A stretch of 64,000 nucleotides of DNA from Flavobacterium indicum GPTSA100-9 = DSM 17447 (GCF_000455605.1 NC_017025.1:2232001-2296000), one strand, 5' to 3'; numbered from the stretch's first letter, positions 53,824 to 63,875 are shown. The notes: generated from the sequence alone by a model not told the origin. A program made the numbers and translations.

Positions 53824-53859
53824 GAAATCAGTTGCCATTTAAATAAGACAACTGATTTC
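53824..53859. other. Hairpin between rpoB and rpoC
   Basis: An 11-bp perfect stem (GAAATCAGTTG / CAACTGATTTC) with a 14-base loop lies in the 97-bp rpoB-rpoC gap. It is not followed by a T-run on the - strand, so it is not a normal terminator; it may be an RNA processing or stability element. Confidence 0.6.
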
Positions 53860-53869
53860 ATAAACTAAT

Positions 53870-56800
53870 TTATTCTTCTAATCTAATGTCTAATCCAAGA
53901 CCTTTTAATTCATGCATTAATACATTGAATGATTCAGGTAATCCTGGCTCTGGCATAGTTTCTCCTTTAACGATTGCTTCGTAAGTTTTTGCTCTACCAG
54001 TTACATCATCAGATTTTACCGTTAATATCTCTCTTAAAGTACTAGAAGCACCATAAGCTTCAAGAGCCCAAACCTCCATCTCTCCAAAACGCTGACCTCC
54101 GAACTGAGCTTTACCTCCTAATGGTTGTTGCGTAATTAATGAGTATGGACCAATAGAACGTGCGTGCATTTTATCATCAACCATGTGACCTAACTTAAGC
54201 ATATAAATTACACCTACTGTAGCCGGTTGGTGGAAACGCTCTCCTGTTCCTCCATCATATAAATAAGTATGACCAAATCTTGGGATTCCAGCTTCGTCTG
54301 TTAAGGCATTAATTTGGTCTAAAGTTGCACCATCAAAAATTGGAGTTGCAAACTTTTTACCTGTTTTTAATCCAGCCCATCCTAATACTGTTTCATAAAT
54401 CTGACCAATGTTCATACGTGAAGGTACCCCAAGTGGATTCAATACGATATCTACTGGTGTTCCATCTTCTAAGAATGGCATATCCTCTTGACGAACAATT
54501 TTAGCTACAATACCTTTGTTACCGTGACGACCTGCCATCTTATCACCTACTCTTAGTTTACGTTTTTTAGCGATGTAAACTTTAGCTAATTTTAAGATAC
54601 CTGATGGTAATTCGTCCCCAACAGTAATTGTGAATTTCTCTCTTCTTAATACACCTTGTAAATCATTTAATTTGATTTTATAGTTGTGTACTAAATCATT
54701 GATTAATTCATTTGTATGATCATCTGTTGTCCATTGACCTTTTGTTAAGTGTGCAAAATCTTCAACACCTTGTAACATTTTCTTAGTGAATTTTTTACCT
54801 TTTGGCAATACTTCTTCACCTAAATCATTTAAGACACCTTGCGATGTTTTTCCGTCTACGATTAAGAATAATTTATCGATCAATCTGTCTTTAAGTTCAA
54901 CGAATTTCACCTCGAACTCCATTTCAAGTTTATCTAAATCTTCTTTATCTTTAGAACGTTTACGTTTATCTTTAACCGCTTTAGCAAATAATTTTTTATC
55001 TAAAACTACACCATGTAAAGAAGGAGAAGCTTTTAAAGACGCATCTTTCACATCACCTGCTTTATCACCAAAGATAGCACGTAATAATTTTTCTTCTGGA
55101 GTTGGATCTGATTCCCCTTTTGGTGTGATTTTACCAATTAAGATATCACCAGGTTTAACTTCAGCTCCAATTCTGATCATACCGTTTTCATCTAAATCTT
55201 TAGTAGCTTCTTCAGAAACGTTTGGAATATCATTAGTTAACTCTTCGTTACCTAATTTTGTATCTCTAACTTCTAGAGAATAATCATCTACGTGGATTGA
55301 TGTAAAGATATCATCACGAACCACCTTTTCAGAAATTACAATAGCATCCTCGAAATTATACCCTTTCCAAGGCATGAAGGCTACTTGTAAATTTCTACCT
55401 AAAGCTAACTCTCCATTTTGAGTTGCATATCCTTCACAAAGTACCTGACCTTTAACTACTTTATCCCCTTTTCTAACAATAGGTTTTAAGTTAATAGTTG
55501 TACTTTGATTGGTTTTTCTAAATTTAATTAATTGGTATGTTTTTTCATCAGTATCAAAACTTACCATTCTTTCTTCTTCAGTTCTATCGTACTTAATTGT
55601 GATTTCATTTGCATCAACATAAGTAACTACACCAGAACCTTCAGCATTGATTAACACCCTTGAATCAGAAGCTACTTGTCTTTCTAATCCAGTACCAACA
55701 ATTGGCGCTTGAGGTCTTAATAAAGGAACGGCTTGACGCATCATGTTAGATCCCATCAACGCACGGTTCGCGTCATCATGCTCTAAGAATGGAATTAATG
55801 AAGCTGAGATAGAAGCGATCTGGTTTGGTGCCACGTCAGTATAATGAACCGCTGTAGGATCAACTACTGGGAAGTCACCTTCTTCACGAGCAATTACTTT
55901 ATCAGCTGTAATTGTTCCTTCATTGCTCATTTCAATATTTGCTTGAGCAATTAATTTACCTTCCTCCTCTTCAGCACTTAAATAGATAGGTTCAGAAGTT
56001 AAATCTACTTTACCGTTTTCTACTTTTCTATATGGGGTTTCAATGAATCCCATTCCGTTTACTTTAGCATAAACACCTAAAGAAGAAATCAAACCAATGT
56101 TTGGTCCCTCTGGTGTTTCAATAGGACATAAACGACCATAATGCGTGTAGTGAACGTCACGAACCTCGAAACCAGCTCTTTCTCTTGATAAACCACCAGG
56201 TCCTAACGCAGATAAACGACGTTTATGTGTAATCTCAGCTAAAGGATTGGTTTGATCCATAAATTGAGACAACTGATTTGTACCAAAGAACGAGTTAATT
56301 ACTGAAGATAATGTTTTTGCATTAATCAAATCAATTGGAGTAAACACCTCGTTATCACGCACATTCATTCTTTCACGAATTGTACGAGCCATACGCGCTA
56401 AACCAACACCAAACTGAGCCGACAATTGCTCTCCTACTGTTCTAACACGACGGTTAGATAAGTGGTCGATATCATCGATTTCAGCTTTTGAATTAATTAA
56501 TTCAATTAAATATTTTACGATAGTGATAATATCTTCTTTAGTTAAAACTTGTTTATCCATTGGAATATCTAAGCCTAACTTTTTATTCATTCTGTAACGA
56601 CCTACATCACCTAAATTATAACGTTGGTCTGAGAAGAATAATTTATCAATAATACCACGAGCAGTTTCCTCATCAGGTGGTTCTGCATTACGTAATTGTC
56701 TATATATATGTTCTACAGCTTCTTTTTCAGAATTAGTAGGGTCTTTTTGCAATGTATTGTGGATAATAGCAAAATCAGCTTGATTATTATCCTCTTTGTG

Positions 56801-57682
56801 TAATAAAATTGATTTTACATCTGCTTCAATAATTTCTTCAACATTATCTTTATCTAAGATAGTGTCACGATCTAAAATAATTTCATTACGTTCGATAGAA
56901 ACTACTTCTCCAGTATCTTCATCTACGAAATCTTCATGCCAAGTATTTAAAACACGAGCAGCAAGTCTTCTACCGATATATTTTTTAATTCCAGTTTTTG
57001 AAACTTTTATTTCCTCTGCAAGGTCAAATATTTCAAGAATATCTTTATCTCTTTCAAAGCCAATAGCTCTAAAAAGAGTTGTAACAGGTAACTTTTTCTT
57101 TCTATCAATGTACGCATACATTACGTTATTGATATCAGTAGCAAATTCAATCCAAGAACCTTTAAAAGGAATAATTCTTGCTGAATATAATTTAGTTCCA
57201 TTAGCGTGGAAAGATTGTCCGAAGAACACCCCTGGAGATCTATGTAATTGAGAAACTACAACACGTTCTGCACCGTTGATAACAAAAGTACCACTAGGTG
57301 TCATATATGGAATAGTACCTAAATAAACATCTTGAACAATAGTTTCAAAATCTTCATGTTCAGGATCAGTACAATATAATTTTAAACGAGCTTTTAAAGG
57401 CACACTATATGTTAAACCTCTATCGATACATTCTTCGATAGTATATCTAGGAGGGTCAATAAAATAATCTAGAAATTCTAATACGAATTGATTTCTAGTA
57501 TCAGTTATTGGAAAATTTTCCATGAAGGTGTTGTAAAGACCCTCGTTACCTCTCTCATCAGATTTGGTTTCTAATTGGAAAAAGTCTCTAAATGATTTAA
57601 CTTGAATATCAAGAAAATCCGGATAATTAGGGATATTTTTCGTTGAGGCAAAATTGATTCTTTCAGTCTGATTAGCAATCAT
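53870..57682 (-). CDS. rpoB: DNA-directed RNA polymerase subunit beta
   Basis: This 1270-residue core subunit starts [22 protein letters not shown]. The rifampicin-pocket region has [33 protein letters not shown] (in parts) with no resistance-type substitution that I can recognise. The DNA/RNA-contacting [13 protein letters not shown] and the C-terminal [27 protein letters not shown] (in parts) are intact. An apparent longer start by one codon is a TTG; the ATG at 57682 is chosen. It follows rplL after a 246-bp gap holding a strong hairpin and is followed by rpoC. Confidence 0.98.
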   Translation of the reverse strand: MIANQTERINFASTKNIPNYPDFLDIQVKSFRDFFQLETKSDERGNEGLYNTFMENFPITDTRNQFVLEFLDYFIDPPRYTIEECIDRGLTYSVPLKARLKLYCTDPEHEDFETIVQDVYLGTIPYMTPSGTFVINGAERVVVSQLHRSPGVFFGQSFHANGTKLYSARIIPFKGSWIEFATDINNVMYAYIDRKKKLPVTTLFRAIGFERDKDILEIFDLAEEIKVSKTGIKKYIGRRLAARVLNTWHEDFVDEDTGEVVSIERNEIILDRDTILDKDNVEEIIEADVKSILLHKEDNNQADFAIIHNTLQKDPTNSEKEAVEHIYRQLRNAEPPDEETARGIIDKLFFSDQRYNLGDVGRYRMNKKLGLDIPMDKQVLTKEDIITIVKYLIELINSKAEIDDIDHLSNRRVRTVGEQLSAQFGVGLARMARTIRERMNVRDNEVFTPIDLINAKTLSSVINSFFGTNQLSQFMDQTNPLAEITHKRRLSALGPGGLSRERAGFEVRDVHYTHYGRLCPIETPEGPNIGLISSLGVYAKVNGMGFIETPYRKVENGKVDLTSEPIYLSAEEEEGKLIAQANIEMSNEGTITADKVIAREEGDFPVVDPTAVHYTDVAPNQIASISASLIPFLEHDDANRALMGSNMMRQAVPLLRPQAPIVGTGLERQVASDSRVLINAEGSGVVTYVDANEITIKYDRTEEERMVSFDTDEKTYQLIKFRKTNQSTTINLKPIVRKGDKVVKGQVLCEGYATQNGELALGRNLQVAFMPWKGYNFEDAIVISEKVVRDDIFTSIHVDDYSLEVRDTKLGNEELTNDIPNVSEEATKDLDENGMIRIGAEVKPGDILIGKITPKGESDPTPEEKLLRAIFGDKAGDVKDASLKASPSLHGVVLDKKLFAKAVKDKRKRSKDKEDLDKLEMEFEVKFVELKDRLIDKLFLIVDGKTSQGVLNDLGEEVLPKGKKFTKKMLQGVEDFAHLTKGQWTTDDHTNELINDLVHNYKIKLNDLQGVLRREKFTITVGDELPSGILKLAKVYIAKKRKLRVGDKMAGRHGNKGIVAKIVRQEDMPFLEDGTPVDIVLNPLGVPSRMNIGQIYETVLGWAGLKTGKKFATPIFDGATLDQINALTDEAGIPRFGHTYLYDGGTGERFHQPATVGVIYMLKLGHMVDDKMHARSIGPYSLITQQPLGGKAQFGGQRFGEMEVWALEAYGASSTLREILTVKSDDVTGRAKTYEAIVKGETMPEPGLPESFNVLMHELKGLGLDIRLEE

Positions 57683-57869
57683 CAATGGACAAAATTTTGA
57701 TTTGAAAAAAAGTAATTTTTTGTGTATACTACACTGATTATTTCTACTTCCTTTGTAATAACCATAACATCTTTTAAAAAAAACCAGGAAAGCAAGATTA
57801 ATTTCTTTCTTCGTTAATGGTTACTTATTTTTTGCTCTAATAAAACATAAATTTTAATATACGCAAAAT

Positions 57870-57907
57870 GGTTTAGACCTTTGAGAGAATATCTCAAGGT
57901 CTAAACC
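57870..57907 (-). promoter_or_regulatory. Long hairpin between rplL and rpoB
   Basis: GGTTTAGACCTTTGAGA pairs with TCTCAAGGTCTAAACC in a 16-bp stem with one bulged T. The - strand tail is only ATTTTG, so it may be an attenuator or a processing site rather than a full terminator. Confidence 0.65.
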
Positions 57908-57928
57908 TAGCTTTATCTGATAAGTTAA

Positions 57929-58300
57929 TTATTTTAACTCAACTACAGCTCCTGCTTCTTCTAATGCTTTCTTAAGACCTTCAGCTTCGTCTTTAGAAAC
58001 ACCTTCTTTAACATTTGTTGGAGCAGCATCAACTAAATCTTTAGCTTCTTTTAATCCTAATCCAGTTAATTCTTTAACAGCTTTAACTACACCTAATTTA
58101 GAAGCACCAGCATCTTTTAATACTACTGTAAACTCAGTTTGCTCAGCAGCACCAGCACCAGCATCACCACCACCAGCTACAACTACAGCTGCAGCAGCAG
58201 GCTCGATACCATACTCATCTTTTAATATTGTTGCTAACTCGTTAACTTCTTTAACTGTTAAGTTAACTAATTGTTCTGCGAATTGTTTTAAATCTGCCAT
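57929..58300 (-). CDS. rplL: 50S ribosomal protein L7/L12
   Basis: This 123-residue stalk protein recruits translation factors to the ribosome. The N-terminal dimerisation helices ([20 protein letters not shown]) lead to an Ala/Gly hinge and the C-terminal domain with [37 protein letters not shown] (in parts), closing with [11 protein letters not shown]. The length and composition are normal. It is the fourth gene of the rplK-rplA-rplJ-rplL cluster; the long gap and hairpin behind it separate it from rpoB. Confidence 0.97.
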   Translation of the reverse strand: MADLKQFAEQLVNLTVKEVNELATILKDEYGIEPAAAAVVVAGGGDAGAGAAEQTEFTVVLKDAGASKLGVVKAVKELTGLGLKEAKDLVDAAPTNVKEGVSKDEAEGLKKALEEAGAVVELK

Positions 58301-58356
58301 TTTTTCTATCTTTAATGTGTTTTAAAAAATATTATAATTTATAAGTGCGTTTGCGA

Positions 58357-58860
58357 TTATTCTGCTGCTTCTTCACCTTTTGATTCTGCATTATTTAATA
58401 AAGCAGAAATGATGCGTTTAGCAGGAGATTGAAGTAATCCAATGATATCTCCAATAACTTCTTCTTTAGATTTGATTGCAACTAAGCTATCTAACAAGTT
58501 GTCACCGATATAGATTTCTTGGTTAATATAAGCTCCTTTTAAAACAGGTTTTTCACCTTTTTTACGGAACTCTTTAATAATTTTTGCTGGAGCATTTGCT
58601 ACATCAGCAATTAAAATTGAAGTATTACCTTTTAAAGTTGTTGGTAATTCACCATACTCATTAGCAGAAGCTTCCATAGCTTTCTCTAATAATGTATTTT
58701 TAACAACTTCTAATTTGATACCTGCTTTAAAACAAGCTCTTCTTAAATCTGAAGTTGTACCTGCATCTAAACCTGAAATGTCAGCTAAATATACAATATT
58801 TGCATCTGCTAACTGTGCAGTTAAATCTTCAATAGCAATTGATTTTTCTTCTCTAGTCAT
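58357..58860 (-). CDS. rplJ: 50S ribosomal protein L10
   Basis: This 167-residue protein is the base of the L7/L12 stalk. It begins REEKSIAIEDLTAQLADANIVYLADISGL and has TSDLRRACFKAGIKLEVVKNTLLEKAM (in parts), the normal 23S rRNA-binding domain; the C-terminal helix with LLQSPAKRIISALLN binds L12 dimers. It lies 22 bp downstream of rplA. No clear leader hairpin for L10 autoregulation is visible in that short gap. Confidence 0.97.
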   Translation of the reverse strand: MTREEKSIAIEDLTAQLADANIVYLADISGLDAGTTSDLRRACFKAGIKLEVVKNTLLEKAMEASANEYGELPTTLKGNTSILIADVANAPAKIIKEFRKKGEKPVLKGAYINQEIYIGDNLLDSLVAIKSKEEVIGDIIGLLQSPAKRIISALLNNAESKGEEAAE

Positions 58861-58882
58861 ACTAAATATTTTTAACTACCAA

Positions 58883-59572
58883 TTATACCGCTTTAGGATC
58901 TAAAGCAATAGCAGGACTTTGTGTACTTGATAAGTGAATAGACTTAATGTAAGTACCTTTAGCTGCAGTTGGTTTTAATTTGATTAATGTTTGAACAATT
59001 TCATGTGCATTGTCATAGATCTTATCTGCATCGAAAGAAACTTTTCCAATACCAGCATGAACGATACCAGTTTTATCAACTTTAAAGTCAATTTTACCAG
59101 CTTTTACTTCTTGAACAGCTTTAGCAACATCCATAGTTACAGTACCTGTTTTAGGATTTGGCATTAAACCTCTTGGACCTAAAACACGACCTAATGGACC
59201 TAATTTACCCATAACAGCTGGCATAGTAATGATTACATCAATATCCGTCCAACCGTCTTTAATTTTTTGTAAATAGTCATCTAAACCTACGTGATCTGCA
59301 CCAGCAGCTTTAGCTTCAGCTTCTTTATCTGGAGTTACAAGAGCTAATACTCTTACATCTTTTCCTGTTCCATGAGGTAATGTTACTACACCTCTAACCA
59401 TTTGATTCGCTTTTCTAGGATCTACACCTAAACGTACTGCGATATCAACAGACTCATCAAATTTAGCAGAAGCAACATCTTTAATCAAAGCAGAAGCTTC
59501 TCTTAAAGTATAAAGTTTATTCTTCTCAATTTTTGATGCAGCCACTTTTTGCTTTTTTGTCAATTTTGCCAT
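58883..59572 (-). CDS. rplA: 50S ribosomal protein L1
   Basis: This 229-residue protein binds 23S rRNA at the L1 stalk and helps release tRNA from the E site. It starts [20 protein letters not shown] and has [28 protein letters not shown] (in parts) and [25 protein letters not shown], the conserved L1 core. In many bacteria L1 also represses its own rplK-rplA mRNA. The order rplK-rplA, with a 19-bp gap, is normal. An inverted repeat upstream of rplK is a possible target. Confidence 0.97.
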   Translation of the reverse strand: MAKLTKKQKVAASKIEKNKLYTLREASALIKDVASAKFDESVDIAVRLGVDPRKANQMVRGVVTLPHGTGKDVRVLALVTPDKEAEAKAAGADHVGLDDYLQKIKDGWTDIDVIITMPAVMGKLGPLGRVLGPRGLMPNPKTGTVTMDVAKAVQEVKAGKIDFKVDKTGIVHAGIGKVSFDADKIYDNAHEIVQTLIKLKPTAAKGTYIKSIHLSSTQSPAIALDPKAV

Positions 59573-59591
59573 GTCTAATTCTTTTTAAAGA

Positions 59592-60029
59592 TTAAAAAGG
59601 AGCGTCTCCTGTTACAGTAATACCCATAGATCTTGCTGTACCAGCGATCATACTCATTGCTTTTTCTAATGTAAAAGCATTTAAATCAGCCATTTTATCT
59701 TCAGCGATAGCTTTAATTTGATCCCAAGTAACACTTGCAACCTTTTTACGATTTGGCTGACCCGAACCAGACTTTAATTTAGCTGCCTCTAATAATTGAA
59801 TTGCAGCAGGTGGCGTTTTAACAACAAAGTCGAAAGACTTGTCTTTATACACAGTAATTTGTACTGGTAAAACTTTGCCAGGTTTATCTTGTGTTCTTGC
59901 ATTAAACTGCTTACAGAACTCCATGATGTTAACCCCAGCAGCCCCCAAAGCAGGTCCAACCGGTGGCGACGGATTCGCAGCACCTCCCTTAACTTGTAGT
60001 TTAACTACTTTACTAACTTCTTTTGCCAT
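59592..60029 (-). CDS. rplK: 50S ribosomal protein L11
   Basis: This 145-residue protein forms the GTPase-associated centre with 23S rRNA. It has the N-terminal [36 protein letters not shown] (in parts), where the [10 protein letters not shown] segment binds factors and thiopeptides, and the C-terminal rRNA-binding part with [20 protein letters not shown] and [13 protein letters not shown]. The length is normal. It follows nusG after 66 bp, where an inverted repeat is present. Confidence 0.97.
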   Translation of the reverse strand: MAKEVSKVVKLQVKGGAANPSPPVGPALGAAGVNIMEFCKQFNARTQDKPGKVLPVQITVYKDKSFDFVVKTPPAAIQLLEAAKLKSGSGQPNRKKVASVTWDQIKAIAEDKMADLNAFTLEKAMSMIAGTARSMGITVTGDAPF

Positions 60030-60045
60030 TTTTAAAAAAATTTAG

Positions 60046-60075
60046 CACATCTATCAATTGGAAGCGATTGATGTG
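60046..60075 (-). promoter_or_regulatory. Inverted repeat upstream of rplK
   Basis: CACATC-A-ATC pairs with GAT-A-GATGTG on the - strand around a 10-base loop, 17 bp before the rplK ATG. It is a candidate leader for autoregulation by L1, but the match to a known L1 site was not tested. Confidence 0.4.
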
Positions 60076-60095
60076 AATATATTTGTAACTAATAT

Positions 60096-60647
60096 TTATA
60101 CTTTTTCAACTTGCATAAAACTCAATTCTAATGGTGTTTTTCTACCGAAAATTTTAACCATAACCTCAAGCTTACGCTTTTCTTCGTTTACTTTTTCAAT
60201 AGAACCATTAAATCCATTGAAAGGACCATCAATAACCTTAACAGTTTCACCAACAGAATAAGGTATATTAACATTCTCAGTTTTGATTGATAATTCATCA
60301 ACCTTACCTAACATTCTATTAACTTCAGCCTGTCTTAACGGAACCGCATCACCACCTTTAGTTTCACCTAAAAATCCGATTACCCCAGTTATTGATTTAA
60401 TAATATGAGGAATTTCACCAGTTAAGTTAGCCTCAATCATAACATAACCAGGAAAATAAACTCTTTCTTTTGATATTTTTTTACCATCTCTAACCTGAAC
60501 TACTTTTTCAGTAGGAACAAGTACTTGAGAAATATAGTCAGCCATTCCAACTCTGTTAATTTCTTGCTCAATATAAGCCTTAACTTTGTTTTCTTGTCCG
60601 CTAACAGCTCTTACAACATACCACTTCTTTACGTTATTATCAGCCAT
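60096..60647 (-). CDS. nusG: Transcription termination/antitermination protein NusG
   Basis: This 183-residue protein binds RNA polymerase and couples transcription to translation or Rho. It starts KKWYVVRAVSGQENKVKAYIE, the NGN domain, with VYFPGYVMIEANL and IKSITGVIGFLG typical of that domain; the C-terminal KOW domain has YSVGETVKVIDGPFNGFNGSIEKVNEE in parts. It is the housekeeping NusG (located in secE-nusG-rplK), not one of the UpxY-type paralogs that control Bacteroidota capsules. Confidence 0.97.
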   Translation of the reverse strand: MADNNVKKWYVVRAVSGQENKVKAYIEQEINRVGMADYISQVLVPTEKVVQVRDGKKISKERVYFPGYVMIEANLTGEIPHIIKSITGVIGFLGETKGGDAVPLRQAEVNRMLGKVDELSIKTENVNIPYSVGETVKVIDGPFNGFNGSIEKVNEEKRKLEVMVKIFGRKTPLELSFMQVEKV

Positions 60648-60653
60648 TATAAA

Positions 60654-60842
60654 TTAACCTTTTAATAAATTAAAGAAACCATTTAGTATCTTAGTAAAAG
60701 ACACATCTACACCCCAAGTTGCTAAAGCAAAAATAACTGAGAATAACGCAACTATAATAGTATACTTTTGAACTTCGTCCCAAGTAGGCCAAGTTACATT
60801 AGACTTTAATTCTTCGAAAGCTTCAGAAAAATATTTTAACAT
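60654..60842 (-). CDS. secE: Preprotein translocase subunit SecE
   Basis: This 62-residue protein has one amphipathic helix (YFSEAFEELKSNVTWPTWDEVQ) and one membrane segment (YTIIVALFSVIFALATWGVDV), the short single-span form of SecE common outside the Enterobacteria. It stabilises SecY in the inner-membrane channel. NVTWPTWDE is the conserved cytosolic segment. It lies between tRNA-Trp and nusG, the standard location. Confidence 0.95.
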   Translation of the reverse strand: MLKYFSEAFEELKSNVTWPTWDEVQKYTIIVALFSVIFALATWGVDVSFTKILNGFFNLLKG

Positions 60843-60861
60843 GATCTTTTACTTTATTTTG

Positions 60862-60932
60862 CACGAGCGGAGGGATTCGAACCCCCATCAATGGTTTTGG
60901 AGACCACTATTCTGCCCTTGAACTACGCTCGT
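60862..60932 (-). tRNA. tRNA-Trp (anticodon CCA)
   Basis: A 71-nt cloverleaf with acceptor stem ACGAGCG / CGCTCGT, anticodon loop CTCCAAA (anticodon CCA) and T-arm GGTTCGAATCC. It lies between tuf and secE, the usual place for this gene; no CCA end is encoded. Confidence 0.96.
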
Positions 60933-60934
60933 TT

Positions 60935-60968
60935 ATTAAAAACTGTGTCGTCGTTTAACGACACAGTT
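60935..60968 (-). terminator. Terminator or attenuator after tuf
   Basis: Perfect 11-bp stem (AACTGTGTCGT / ACGACACAGTT) with a 6-base loop, followed on the - strand by five T. It lies between tuf and tRNA-Trp, so partial read-through must feed tRNA-Trp, secE and nusG unless an unseen promoter exists. Confidence 0.75.
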
Positions 60969-60986
60969 ATATAAATTGACTATTAA

Positions 60987-62174
60987 TTAGTCTAAAATTT
61001 CTGTTACCTGACCAGCACCTACTGTTCTACCACCTTCACGAACAGCAAAACGTAAACCTACTGATAAAGCGATTGCAGATAATAATTCCACTTCAATAGT
61101 TAAGTTATCACCTGGCATAACCATGTCTCTTCCAGCTGGTAACGAAATAGTACCAGTTACGTCAGTTGTACGAACGTAGAACTGTGGACGGTAGTTATTG
61201 TGGAATGGAGTGTGACGTCCACCTTCTTCTTTTTTCAAGATATAAACCTCAGCTTTGAATTTAGCATGTGGTTTTACTGAACCTGGTTTACAGATTACCA
61301 TACCTCTTTTGATATCTGCTTTATCAATACCTCTTAATAATAAACCAACGTTATCACCAGCTTCACCTCTATCTAAGATTTTACGGAACATCTCAACCCC
61401 TGTAATTGTAGAAGTTAATTTATCAGCTCCCATACCAATGATTTCAACAGCATCACCTGTATTAGCAACTCCAGTTTCGATACGTCCTGTAGCAACAGTA
61501 CCACGACCTGTAATTGTAAATACATCTTCAACTGGCATTAAGAATGGCTTATCAACATCACGAGCTGGTAACTCAATCCAGTTATCAACCGCTTCCATTA
61601 ATTCCATAACAGTAGCAACCCATTTTGGATCTCCATTTAAAGCTCCTAAAGCAGAACCTTGAACTACAGGACCATTATCACCATCATACTGATAGAAAGA
61701 TAATAAATCTCTGATTTCCATTTCTACTAACTCTAATAATTCAGCATCATCAACCATGTCAACTTTGTTCATGAATACAACCATTCTAGGCACACCAACC
61801 TGACGACCTAATAAGATATGCTCACGAGTTTGTGGCATTGGACCATCAGTAGCAGCAACTACTAAGATAGCTCCATCCATTTGCGCAGCACCAGTTACCA
61901 TGTTCTTTACGTAATCCGCGTGACCTGGACAGTCAACGTGAGCATAGTGACGGTTAGCTGTTGAATACTCAACGTGAGATGTATTAATTGTAATACCTCT
62001 TTCTTTTTCTTCTGGTGCATTATCAATTTGATCAAATGATTTTGCTTCAGATAAACCAGCATCAGCTAATACTTTAGTGATTGCAGCAGTTAACGTAGTT
62101 TTCCCGTGGTCTACGTGTCCGATAGTACCAATATTTAAATGGGGCTTCGAACGATCAAATGTTTCTTTTGCCAT
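60987..62174 (-). CDS. tuf: Elongation factor Tu
   Basis: This 395-residue GTPase brings aminoacyl-tRNA to the ribosome. [10 protein letters not shown] is the P-loop, [12 protein letters not shown] the switch I region, [13 protein letters not shown] the DxxG switch II region and NKVDMVDD the guanine-specificity motif. [14 protein letters not shown]-type contacts in domain 3 (here [20 protein letters not shown], where kirromycin-type antibiotics also contact) and the end [11 protein letters not shown] are standard. Only one tuf is in the window. It is downstream of the Thr-Tyr-Thr tRNA cluster. Confidence 0.98.
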   Translation of the reverse strand: MAKETFDRSKPHLNIGTIGHVDHGKTTLTAAITKVLADAGLSEAKSFDQIDNAPEEKERGITINTSHVEYSTANRHYAHVDCPGHADYVKNMVTGAAQMDGAILVVAATDGPMPQTREHILLGRQVGVPRMVVFMNKVDMVDDAELLELVEMEIRDLLSFYQYDGDNGPVVQGSALGALNGDPKWVATVMELMEAVDNWIELPARDVDKPFLMPVEDVFTITGRGTVATGRIETGVANTGDAVEIIGMGADKLTSTITGVEMFRKILDRGEAGDNVGLLLRGIDKADIKRGMVICKPGSVKPHAKFKAEVYILKKEEGGRHTPFHNNYRPQFYVRTTDVTGTISLPAGRDMVMPGDNLTIEVELLSAIALSVGLRFAVREGGRTVGAGQVTEILD

Positions 62175-62232
62175 GATTTTAAAATTTTAATCTTAGTTAT
62201 ATATTAGTGTTCAAAAAATTATTTCAAACTTG

Positions 62233-62304
62233 AGCCAATGACGGGATTTGAACCCGTGACCTCTTCCTTACCAAGGAAGCACTCTACCCCTGAGCTACAC
62301 CGGC
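62233..62304 (-). tRNA. tRNA-Thr (anticodon GGT)
   Basis: A 72-nt cloverleaf with acceptor stem GCCGGTG / CATTGGC, anticodon loop TTGGTAA (anticodon GGT, reading ACC and ACT) and T-arm GGTTCAAATCC. It is co-transcribed just before tuf. Confidence 0.96.
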
Positions 62305-62375
62305 TAGTGTAAATCAGAAGTTAGAATTCAAAATTCAGAAATCTCTAAATTTCTTTTTCTAAATTCTTAAAATTG

Positions 62376-62456
62376 TGGGGAGAGCAGGATTCGAACCTGC
62401 GAAGGTTTCCCAGCAGATTTACAGTCTGCCCTCGTTGGCCGCTTGAGTATCTCCCC
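62376..62456 (-). tRNA. tRNA-Tyr (anticodon GTA)
   Basis: An 81-nt gene with acceptor stem GGGGAGA / TCTCCCC, anticodon loop CTGTAAA (anticodon GTA) and the long variable arm expected for tRNA-Tyr. Confidence 0.96.
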
Positions 62457-62485
62457 GCCTTAATTTTATTTTCAATATTTCAAAG

Positions 62486-62559
62486 AGCCGATGGAGGGAC
62501 TCGAACCCACGACCTGCTGATTACAAATCAGCTGCTCTAGCCAGCTGAGCTACACCGGC
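62486..62559 (-). tRNA. tRNA-Thr (anticodon TGT), copy 3
   Basis: This 74-nt gene is identical to the two tRNA-Thr genes at 7242-7315 and 7344-7417. It is the first gene of the tRNA-tuf transcript. Confidence 0.96.
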
Positions 62560-62564
62560 AACTA

Positions 62565-62593
62565 TAAAAAAAGTCCGCTATTTCTAACGGACT
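62565..62593 (-). terminator. Terminator after hpf, overlapping the tRNA-tuf promoter region
   Basis: A 6-bp stem (AGTCCG / CGGACT) is followed on the - strand by seven T, 55-80 bp after the hpf stop. Its first arm coincides with the expected transcription start of the tRNA-tuf unit. Confidence 0.7.
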
Positions 62594-62594
62594 G

Positions 62595-62624
62595 CAAATG
62601 TATGGATTTTATTTATTAATCAAA
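62595..62624 (-). promoter_or_regulatory. Promoter of the tRNA-tuf unit
   Basis: On the - strand: TTTG, an 18-bp spacer and TACATTTG, both boxes perfect; the -7 box is 36 bp from the first tRNA. Confidence 0.78.
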
Positions 62625-62647
62625 ACTTTTTTAAACTTTTTTTTCAA

Positions 62648-62950
62648 TTAACTATGTGCCCTAACTTTTTCTTTACGTTTTACCAACACTCTTTCTAATG
62701 ATTCGGCAGCTAAATCAGTGGCTTCCTCAAATGATTTACCGATTTTTTTAACCATAAATTCATCACCAGGAACATTTATTTTTAATTCTACTATTTTATT
62801 TTCTTTATCACTTGTGTTTTCTACTTTTAAAAACACATCCGACGCTACTACTTTATCATAAAATTTTTCCAATTTAGTTAATCTTTCTTCAATAAAACTC
62901 ACTAATTTTTTGTCAACATTAAAATTAACAGCATGAACATTAACTTTCAT
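62648..62950 (-). CDS. hpf: Ribosome hibernation-promoting factor, short form (HPF/RaiA)
   Basis: This 100-residue protein begins KVNVHAVNFNVDKKLVSFIEERL and has EKFYDKVVASDVFLKVEN and KIVELKINVPGDEFMVKKIGKSFEEATDLAAESLER (in parts), ending in a basic KRKEKVRAHS tail. It is the beta-alpha-beta fold of HPF/RaiA that lodges in the 30S decoding region and inactivates ribosomes in stationary phase. The long-form C-terminal dimerisation domain is absent. It lies 31 bp downstream of the Xer-type gene and next to rpsU, so the locus groups ribosome-state genes. Confidence 0.88.
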   Translation of the reverse strand: MKVNVHAVNFNVDKKLVSFIEERLTKLEKFYDKVVASDVFLKVENTSDKENKIVELKINVPGDEFMVKKIGKSFEEATDLAAESLERVLVKRKEKVRAHS

Positions 62951-62981
62951 ATTTTTTTAGGTTTTAAAAATTAAACAATCA

Positions 62982-63875
62982 CTACTTGCTTCTCGGATGG
63001 GCGTCTTGATATATTTTTTTTAATTCAGACAAGCTACTATGAGTATAAATCTGAGTTGACGACAAACTTGCGTGACCAAGTAGTTCTTTTACAGAATTTA
63101 AATCAGCACCATTATTCAACAAATGTGTTGCAAATGTATGCCTAAGAACGTGAGGGCTTTTTTTTACCTTTTCTGATACACTACTAAAGTAATCATTTAT
63201 CAAACGATAAACAAATGTTTCACTTATTTTATTTCCTTTTTTTGACAAAATTAACAAATCAACCTCTTTGACTTCCTCAAGTTTCTCTCTTTTAGACATA
63301 TACAACTTTAACAATTCAATAGTTGAAGTAAGCAACGGAACAATCCTTTCTTTATTTCTCTTTCCAAGCACTTTGATGGTTTTTGAAAAAAAATCAACGG
63401 AACTATTTTTAAGCAGAATTAATTCCGCTCTTCGTATACCAGTTGTGTAAAACAACTCAACAATCAATCGATTTCTGACCGATTCAAAATCATCATCCAA
63501 AAAATACACATCAAATAATTGGTCAATTTCATTTTCAGAAAAAGGAATTTGTATTTTTTTAGCCACTTTTAAAGATTTATGTTTTAAAAAAGGATTTTCA
63601 TGAATCTGTCTTGTTTTAAGCAAAAATTTATAAAACGATTTTAAAGAAGATATTTTTCTATTAATTGAAGTAGCCAATAAACCAGAATCAGACAAAAAAA
63701 CAATCCATGAACGAATTTGAGTATATTTTACTTTTTCAAGAGAACATTCAGAATCAAAATCATTCAAAAAAGATTCAAAAAGTAAAACATCATCACTATA
63801 TGCTTTTAATGTATGTTTAGAATATTTTTTTTCTTTTTCTAAATAATCACAATAGGCTTGAAAATTTGTACGCAT
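62982..63875 (-). CDS. Tyrosine recombinase, XerC/XerD type
   Basis: This 297-residue protein has an N-terminal SAM-like domain (FQAYCDYLEKEKKYSKHTLKAYSDD, in parts) and a catalytic domain with all core residues: Arg in YTTGIRRAELI, the HxxR in SPHVLRHTFATHLLNNG, the second His in LLGHASLSSTQIYTHSS, and the nucleophile Tyr in TQIYTH. Members resolve chromosome dimers at dif with XerC/XerD. A dif site was not found in the window. The location between rpsU and hpf is conserved housekeeping context rather than that of an integrated element. Whether it is XerC or XerD is not decided. Confidence 0.87.
   Translation of the reverse strand: MRTNFQAYCDYLEKEKKYSKHTLKAYSDDVLLFESFLNDFDSECSLEKVKYTQIRSWIVFLSDSGLLATSINRKISSLKSFYKFLLKTRQIHENPFLKHKSLKVAKKIQIPFSENEIDQLFDVYFLDDDFESVRNRLIVELFYTTGIRRAELILLKNSSVDFFSKTIKVLGKRNKERIVPLLTSTIELLKLYMSKREKLEEVKEVDLLILSKKGNKISETFVYRLINDYFSSVSEKVKKSPHVLRHTFATHLLNNGADLNSVKELLGHASLSSTQIYTHSSLSELKKIYQDAHPRSK

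Noticed and set aside
54786-55283. A + strand open frame of 165 codons inside rpoB.
   Set aside because: It is antisense to a conserved gene with intact codons and has low-complexity Ser/Leu content, so it is a shadow.
62233-63875. Integrated element: tyrosine recombinase beside tRNA genes.
   Set aside because: No attachment-site repeats or cargo genes are visible. The recombinase is bracketed by hpf and rpsU in a common housekeeping order.
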